Shown here piece by piece: positions 59,804-64,000 of a stretch of 64,000 bases of DNA. The notes under the pieces are model-generated. The model did no database searches. It was not told the origin of the DNA and saw only the letters and a list, made by a program, of their open reading frames with translations. Every line of letters starts with the position of its first letter. The stretch's first letter is position 1. Made by a program: the position numbers and the translations under genes. The DNA lies in contig CALGVA010000066.1 of assembly GCA_937920345.1 (NCBI GenBank), positions 78,645 to 142,644 on the forward strand, read 5' to 3'. The DNA comes from an uncultured Lachnospiraceae bacterium. GTDB taxonomy: Bacteria; Bacillota; Clostridia; Lachnospirales; Lachnospiraceae.

Positions 59804-61768
59804 TTATTTCTTTTCTTCCTGCACCATTTCCTGCCGGATCTCCTTCGTTCTGATCTCCTTGCAGATCTGGTCAATGAACGCCTGCAGCGGCTTCACGCCC
59901 TCATCGCCCGCATAGCGGCTTCTGACAGATACCGTCTTATCTTCTGCCTCCTGCGCGCCCACCACAAGCATATACGGCACTTTCGCCAGTCTCGCCTCAC
60001 GAATCTTGAAGCCGATCTTCTCAGAACGATTGTCTACCGTCACATCAATGTCATTCCGCGCCAGTGCTCTTCTGACTTCCCCCGCATACTCCTCATACTT
60101 CTCGGAAATCGGAAGCACACGTACCTGCTCCGGACACAGCCATGTCGGGAACTTGCCCGCATACTTCTCAATGAGCCAGGCCAGCGTTCTCTCATAACAG
60201 CCCAGAGAGGTTCTGTGGATAATACAAGGGCGCACTCTTTCTCCGTTCTGATCAATGAAATACATATCAAACTGCTCTGCCAGAAGTGCATCCCACTGAA
60301 TCGTAATCATCGTATCCTCTTTGCCGTATACATTCTTCGCATTGATATCCACCTTCGGTCCGTAGAACGCTGCTTCGCCTGTGTCCTCGACGAAGGGAAG
60401 CTCCAGTTCTTCCAGTATATTGCGGATATGCGCTTCCGTCTCGTTCCATACTTCCGGCTCGCCGATGTACTTCTCCGGATTCTCCGGGTCCCATTTAGAC
60501 AAATGCCATGTGATATCGTCAAGCAGACCCAAGGTTGACATAACATATTTTGCCAATGCAATACAGCCCTTAAATTCTTCCACCATCTGATCCGGTCTGA
60601 CAACCAGGTGTCCCTCGGAAATCGTAAACTGACGCACACGGGTCAAACCATGCATCTCACCGGAATCCTCATTTCTGAAAAGTGTGGATGTCTCGCCGTA
60701 ACGGATCGGCAGATCACGGTAGGAATGCTGCGTGTTCTTGTAGCAGTAATACTGGAACGGACATGTCATCGGGCGCAGGGCAAACACTTCCTTATCCTTT
60801 TCCTCGTCTCCCAGCACGAACATACCGTCCTTATAATGATCCCAGTGTCCGGACATCTTGTACAAATCGCTTTTCGCCATAAGCGGTGTCTTCGTCCTGA
60901 CGTATCCCCACTCTTTGTCCTCCAGATCCTCGATCCAGCGTTGCAGCTTCATAACCATCTTTGTACCCCTGGGCAGAAGAAGCGGCAGACCCTGTCCGAT
61001 CACATCCACCGTGGTGAACAGCTCCATCTCACGCCCCAGCTTGTTATGGTCACGGCGTTTGATATCCTCCAGGTGCTCCAGATATGCCTCCAGCTCCTCC
61101 TTCTTCGCAAAAGCCGTGCCGTAGATACGCTGCAGCTGCGCCTTATCGGAATCACCGCGCCAGTAAGCCATGGAGGATGAAATCAGCTTGTAAGCCTTAA
61201 TGTTCTTCGTGCTCATCAGATGCGGTCCTGCACACAGATCCACGAAACCGCCCTGATCATAGAATGAAATCTCCGCGTCTTCAGGCAGGTCGCGAATCAG
61301 TTCCACCTTGTAAGGCTCACCCTTTTCCTCCATGAATTTAACTGCCTCTTCTCTGGGAAGGGTAAACCGCTCAAGCTTATGCCCCTCCTTGATGATCTTC
61401 TTCATCTCCGCTTCCAGCTTATCCAGGTCCTCTCTGGAAAAAGGCGCCGCATCGAAATCATAATAGAATCCGTCCTCGATCGCAGGACCGATCGTCACTT
61501 TCGCATCCGGGAAAAGCCGCTTTACCGCTTCCGCAAGTACATGGGAGGCGGTATGTCTGATAACCTTAAGTCCCTCCGCATCGTTTGCCGTCAGAATATT
61601 CAGGTTACAGTCATTGTCGATGACAGTCCGCAGATCCTCCACTCTGCCGTCCACCTCTCCGGCACATGCCGCGCGGGCAAGTCCCTCGGAAATATCCATG
61701 GCAATGTCATAAATGCTCATCGCCTGTGCATACTCTTTTACTGATCCGTCTTTCAATGTGATTTTCAT
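59804..61768 (-). CDS. thrS: Threonyl-tRNA synthetase
   Basis: 654 residues: TGS domain (1-60), editing/SAD domain (HTASHVLAEA, later DLCAGPHL), class II catalytic core (RYGETSTLFRNEDSGEMHGLTRVRQFT, motif 2) and C-terminal anticodon-binding domain. The zinc-Cys segment reads ALRPMTCPFQYYCYKN, not the common MNCPxH, but Cys is kept; His ligands follow. GGAGGAGAAG precedes the start at 61768. It charges tRNA-Thr. A T-box and one small gene lie upstream on the same strand, so threonine limitation likely regulates it. Confidence 0.97.
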   Translation of the reverse strand: MKITLKDGSVKEYAQAMSIYDIAMDISEGLARAACAGEVDGRVEDLRTVIDNDCNLNILTANDAEGLKVIRHTASHVLAEAVKRLFPDAKVTIGPAIEDGFYYDFDAAPFSREDLDKLEAEMKKIIKEGHKLERFTLPREEAVKFMEEKGEPYKVELIRDLPEDAEISFYDQGGFVDLCAGPHLMSTKNIKAYKLISSSMAYWRGDSDKAQLQRIYGTAFAKKEELEAYLEHLEDIKRRDHNKLGREMELFTTVDVIGQGLPLLLPRGTKMVMKLQRWIEDLEDKEWGYVRTKTPLMAKSDLYKMSGHWDHYKDGMFVLGDEEKDKEVFALRPMTCPFQYYCYKNTQHSYRDLPIRYGETSTLFRNEDSGEMHGLTRVRQFTISEGHLVVRPDQMVEEFKGCIALAKYVMSTLGLLDDITWHLSKWDPENPEKYIGEPEVWNETEAHIRNILEELELPFVEDTGEAAFYGPKVDINAKNVYGKEDTMITIQWDALLAEQFDMYFIDQNGERVRPCIIHRTSLGCYERTLAWLIEKYAGKFPTWLCPEQVRVLPISEKYEEYAGEVRRALARNDIDVTVDNRSEKIGFKIREARLAKVPYMLVVGAQEAEDKTVSVRSRYAGDEGVKPLQAFIDQICKEIRTKEIRQEMVQEEKK

Positions 61769-61974
61769 CTTCTCCTCCATTTCTGAGATTGACAATTTCT
61801 GTTTCCCGATTCGTCATCTCATCTTATTTTTGTTCATTCTTTCTCTATTCTGATTGCCTGATCTTTATCCTTCATTCGGCTCTTTACGATGCGCTTTCCG
61901 TTTTCCTGAAGACTTCCTGCTTGTACATTCCGCCCGCAGTTCACGCAAACCGTCTCGACACTGCCCGGATATGC

Positions 61975-62241
61975 TTAACCGTTATTGCTGTCATGATTGC
62001 CGTTTTCACTGCCGTTGTGACTGCCGTTGCCGGTATTATTGTTCCCGTTGTTGCTGCCGATGCCGATGTTGACCCCGTGCGTCAGAGGCGCCGTAAGAAG
62101 CCCGATACAAATGCCCGCCAGAAGGCAGATCGCACCGATCAGGAAGAAATCCAATCCGGTAAGCGTAAAGTCCCCTCTCATCAATTCTGTCGTTTTCTCT
62201 TTTAATTCTGCCGCTCTTTCTTTCAGTTGTGTTGTTTTCAT
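61975..62241 (-). CDS. Small membrane protein with Asn/Gly-rich tail (88 aa)
   Basis: An N-terminal amphipathic helix (KTTQLKERAAELKEKTTELMRGD) is followed by one or two membrane segments (FFLIGAICLLAGICIGLLTAP) and a 30-residue low-complexity tail of Asn, Gly, Ser and His. GGAGG lies 6 nt before the ATG. It sits between the T-box and thrS, so it is the first gene under T-box control. No family recognised. Confidence 0.7.
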   Translation of the reverse strand: MKTTQLKERAAELKEKTTELMRGDFTLTGLDFFLIGAICLLAGICIGLLTAPLTHGVNIGIGSNNGNNNTGNGSHNGSENGNHDSNNG

Positions 62242-62275
62242 TGGGTTCCTCCATTCTCTTCTAATTATTTTTATG

Positions 62276-62545
62276 CAAAGAAAATCCCCTGCACTGCCAC
62301 TATGACAATGCAGAGGACGTATTGTATACGCGGTTCCACCTCGCTTGTTCTGTGCGCGCACGACGGCTTACCAGAACCTCTCATTCGACTGTAACGTAAG
62401 TCAACGGACCGGATTGGGGTCACTCGGAGTCAGTTTTCGGATGTTTCCGGTAAAAACGCTTTCAGCACACGGCGCTTCTCTCTGCTACGTTCCGCATCTT
62501 ACTCTTCTCGTCAACGTGTTCTTCTCTATATCATTATAATACCCA
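62276..62545 (-). promoter_or_regulatory. T-box leader (threonine type inferred) with terminator
   Basis: The minus strand carries the T-box core AGGTGGAACCGCG (62328-62341), the antiterminator sequence that pairs with uncharged tRNA. A terminator with stem CCTCTGCA/TGCAGGGG and TTTTCTTT (about 62276-62316) follows. About 200 nt upstream fold as stem I. An ACC triplet in GTGACCCCAATCC is a candidate specifier (Thr). Target genes are the 88-residue protein and thrS. Confidence 0.85.
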
Positions 62546-62708
62546 AATATTATGATTCCAAATCATGCGCCAGTCATCCGATTATCACATGACTTCGAAT
62601 ATATCCCTATTCTATGCCATACATTTTAAAATGTAAAGCATTTTTTTATTACCTTACAGCATTTGCCTTATAAATGCGCTTTTTCAGAATGATCGACAGC
62701 ATTGCCTC

Positions 62709-63176
62709 TTATGGTTTACATAATAATTCTTCTTCGATAATTTTCGCCGCACAGGCAATGATTTTCGCACACGGTCTTGTCTCGTAAAATTCCGGTGTTC
62801 GTATGGAAGGCTTCGCACTCTCCTCCACGCTGTCCATACCGAGCAGATCCTTGCAGATAATCGTATCGTACTCTTCCTTAAAACGTGCGCTCATCTGTCT
62901 TACGAGTGCATAGATATGCTCCTTCGCCGCCTCATCCTGCGGATCGTCGTTACCTTCTTTTAACCCGGCTAACATCGCCATGGAAGATACCGCACCGCAT
63001 ACCTCGCGCATCCTGCCGACGCCCGCGCCCATGGCGCTGGACATCCTAAGCGCCGTCTCCCGATCCATACCGAAACAGTCCGCATATGTTGCGAAGACAG
63101 CCTGCGCACAGTTATATCCTTCTTTAAAAGTCTCCACCGCCTGCTGTGTGCGGGACACAAATACCGTCTCTTCCAT
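62709..63176 (-). CDS. C-GCAxxG-C-C family redox protein
   Basis: 155 residues. The motif series EGYNCAQAVFATYADC, MGAGVGRMREVCGAVSSM and a late Cys pair is typical of this small family, named for conserved Cys and GCAxxG. The Gly-Cys-Gly element reads EVCGAVSS. It may bind a metal cluster or act in redox chemistry; function is not known. The start at 63176 follows GAAGGG. The gap 62546-62708 shows nothing beyond AT-rich sequence. Confidence 0.78.
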   Translation of the reverse strand: MEETVFVSRTQQAVETFKEGYNCAQAVFATYADCFGMDRETALRMSSAMGAGVGRMREVCGAVSSMAMLAGLKEGNDDPQDEAAKEHIYALVRQMSARFKEEYDTIICKDLLGMDSVEESAKPSIRTPEFYETRPCAKIIACAAKIIEEELLCKP

Positions 63177-63253
63177 ATTGATAACATACCCTTCTATCTG
63201 CCTGCAGATCCATAAACCGCAAGACACAGACTGCTTCGCAGCCCGATCATCAT

Positions 63254-63760
63254 TTACGCATTCTTACCGCAGCATTTCTTATATTTCTTGCCGCTTCCAC
63301 AGGGACACGGATCGTTGGGATATACCTTCGGTGCCTTATGGACCGTAGTGGATTCCTTCTGCTCTTTATATAAAGCTTTTCTCTTATCCTCATCGAAGAT
63401 ATCGTTCCACGCTTCCAGCTCATAGAGCCAGTCCGCTCCTGCTGCAACCATGTTCTTATACAGAAGTTCTTTATCAAATCCAAGACTTACCTTGGTATCC
63501 TCTTCCATTTCCTCAATCGGGTTTGCCTTCTTCAGACTGTCATTGATCCCGTCCAGAAAGCCCGTCATTGTCATGATGTCCACATTGAACTTGTCCGCCA
63601 GTTCCTTAACGGTTCCCTTCACCGCCTTGTCAGGCGTCTTGAGAAGTTCCGCATAGATTTCCTTCTCTTTTAAGAAATAAGCAGACCATAATCTCTGCAG
63701 GTCGCCCTTGTTGGCAGTCTCGGAATACGCCATATCACGCCACTGTTTCAATAATGCCAT
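63254..63760 (-). CDS. SEC-C motif protein
   Basis: 168 residues. A helical N-terminal domain (about 1-130, starting MALLKQWRDMAYSETANKGDLQRLW) is followed by the C-terminal zinc motif PNDPCPCGSGKKYKKCCGK. The motif occurs in SecA and in many short stand-alone proteins. It may be a chaperone-like or translation-associated adaptor; not known. An upstream ATAATACAATGG gives a weak ribosome site. Confidence 0.8.
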   Translation of the reverse strand: MALLKQWRDMAYSETANKGDLQRLWSAYFLKEKEIYAELLKTPDKAVKGTVKELADKFNVDIMTMTGFLDGINDSLKKANPIEEMEEDTKVSLGFDKELLYKNMVAAGADWLYELEAWNDIFDEDKRKALYKEQKESTTVHKAPKVYPNDPCPCGSGKKYKKCCGKNA

Positions 63761-63975
63761 TGTATTATACCACCTTTATCCTGTAATCTCGTACAACTTT
63801 CCGCCATTTCTCCCGACGGACGCTATACTGATACCGCCGTCTGCTCTATGCTCACACTGCAATGCACAAACTGCGGTCTTTTGATACCTAAGTATATAAC
63901 ATTTTGTGAAAAAAGTAAATTTATATTTCCTTAAGAAATTTCTGCTCCCGGTTGTAAAATTTATTTTAAACAAAG

Positions 63976-64000
63976 AACCCCCAGCGTATAAGCCGGGGGT
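63976..64000. terminator. Terminator at the right edge
   Basis: Hairpin ACCCCCAGCG/..CCGGGGGT with TATA loop, preceded by T-rich sequence on the minus strand and cut by the window edge. The 200 nt before it (63776-63973) hold no believable gene. Confidence 0.6.

Noticed and set aside
63776..63973. Minus-strand 65-codon frame at the right edge
   Set aside because: No ribosome site, no motif and located in AT-rich spacer next to a terminator.

Overview
The window looks like a chromosomal segment of a gut-type Clostridia, most likely a member of the Lachnospiraceae. The reasons are the moderate GC content, the infC-rpmI-rplT cluster with an L20-type leader, a T-box ahead of thrS, small-protein families typical of that group (CD1871A-like CXXC protein, DUF1540, DUF4474, C-GCAxxG-C-C, SEC-C), a ChbP-like GH94 phosphorylase and several M56/BlaI, PadR and MATE modules. 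The genus cannot be named from the sequence alone.

Layout. 1-5.3 kb: the partial end of a MATE exporter, then a two-gene phosphorolysis operon (GH94 disaccharide phosphorylase and a phosphohexomutase). 5.5-5.9 kb: two tRNA-Leu genes, CAG on the minus strand and AAG on the plus strand. 5.85-14.03 kb: an AT-rich island bounded by a 20-bp direct repeat of the 3' end of tRNA-Leu(AAG). It carries a previously hidden 49-residue peptide gene, a C39-peptidase ABC exporter, a BcrA/LanF-like ABC ATPase with two paralogous permeases, an orphan LytTR response regulator, a decayed integrase/transposase chimera and a Phd/PIN toxin-antitoxin pair. I read it as a compact secreted-peptide (bacteriocin or signal) system with self-protection, and it is the most interesting object in the window. 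14.1-22 kb: accessory metabolic and resistance genes (two glyoxalase-fold proteins, two GNAT acetyltransferases, MarR-MATE, an EamA transporter, an XRE regulator and a third MATE). 22-25 kb: dcd, a thioredoxin/CD1871A/4Fe-4S membrane redox operon and a hairpin-rich intergenic region. 25-28 kb: a BlaI/M56 sensor pair with a large extracellular domain unlike BlaR1. 28-41 kb: DUF4474, a metallophosphoesterase, a glutaminase-type amidotransferase, a DUF2974 hydrolase, a YejK-type nucleoid protein, an AGCS symporter, an MCP, a ZIP transporter, a lone tyrosine recombinase and an RlmD-type rRNA methylase. 41.2-43.6 kb: a small AT-rich remnant element between two copies of the 3' half of tRNA-Pro(AGG), with an excisionase, a truncated dUTPase and a small Cys-rich gene broken by an in-frame TAG. 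43.7-64 kb: an EAL phosphodiesterase, pepD, a PadR/SEDS pair, rplT-rpmI-infC, GH2 with an MFS transporter, a type I pullulanase, a lipoprotein, DUF1540, a GT-C glycosyltransferase, thrS with its T-box and a small membrane protein, a C-GCAxxG-C-C protein and a SEC-C protein.

Non-coding structure is rich. A dispersed repeat family sits directly downstream of Rho-independent terminators at several loci. There are MITE-like inverted-repeat elements at 21981-22120 and 49103-49391, an L20-type attenuator with an AUU start codon for infC, paired BlaI-type dyads over a consensus promoter, and 21-bp-phased direct repeats upstream of the island's peptide gene. Family names were assigned by recalled motifs and sequence resemblance; no database search was run.
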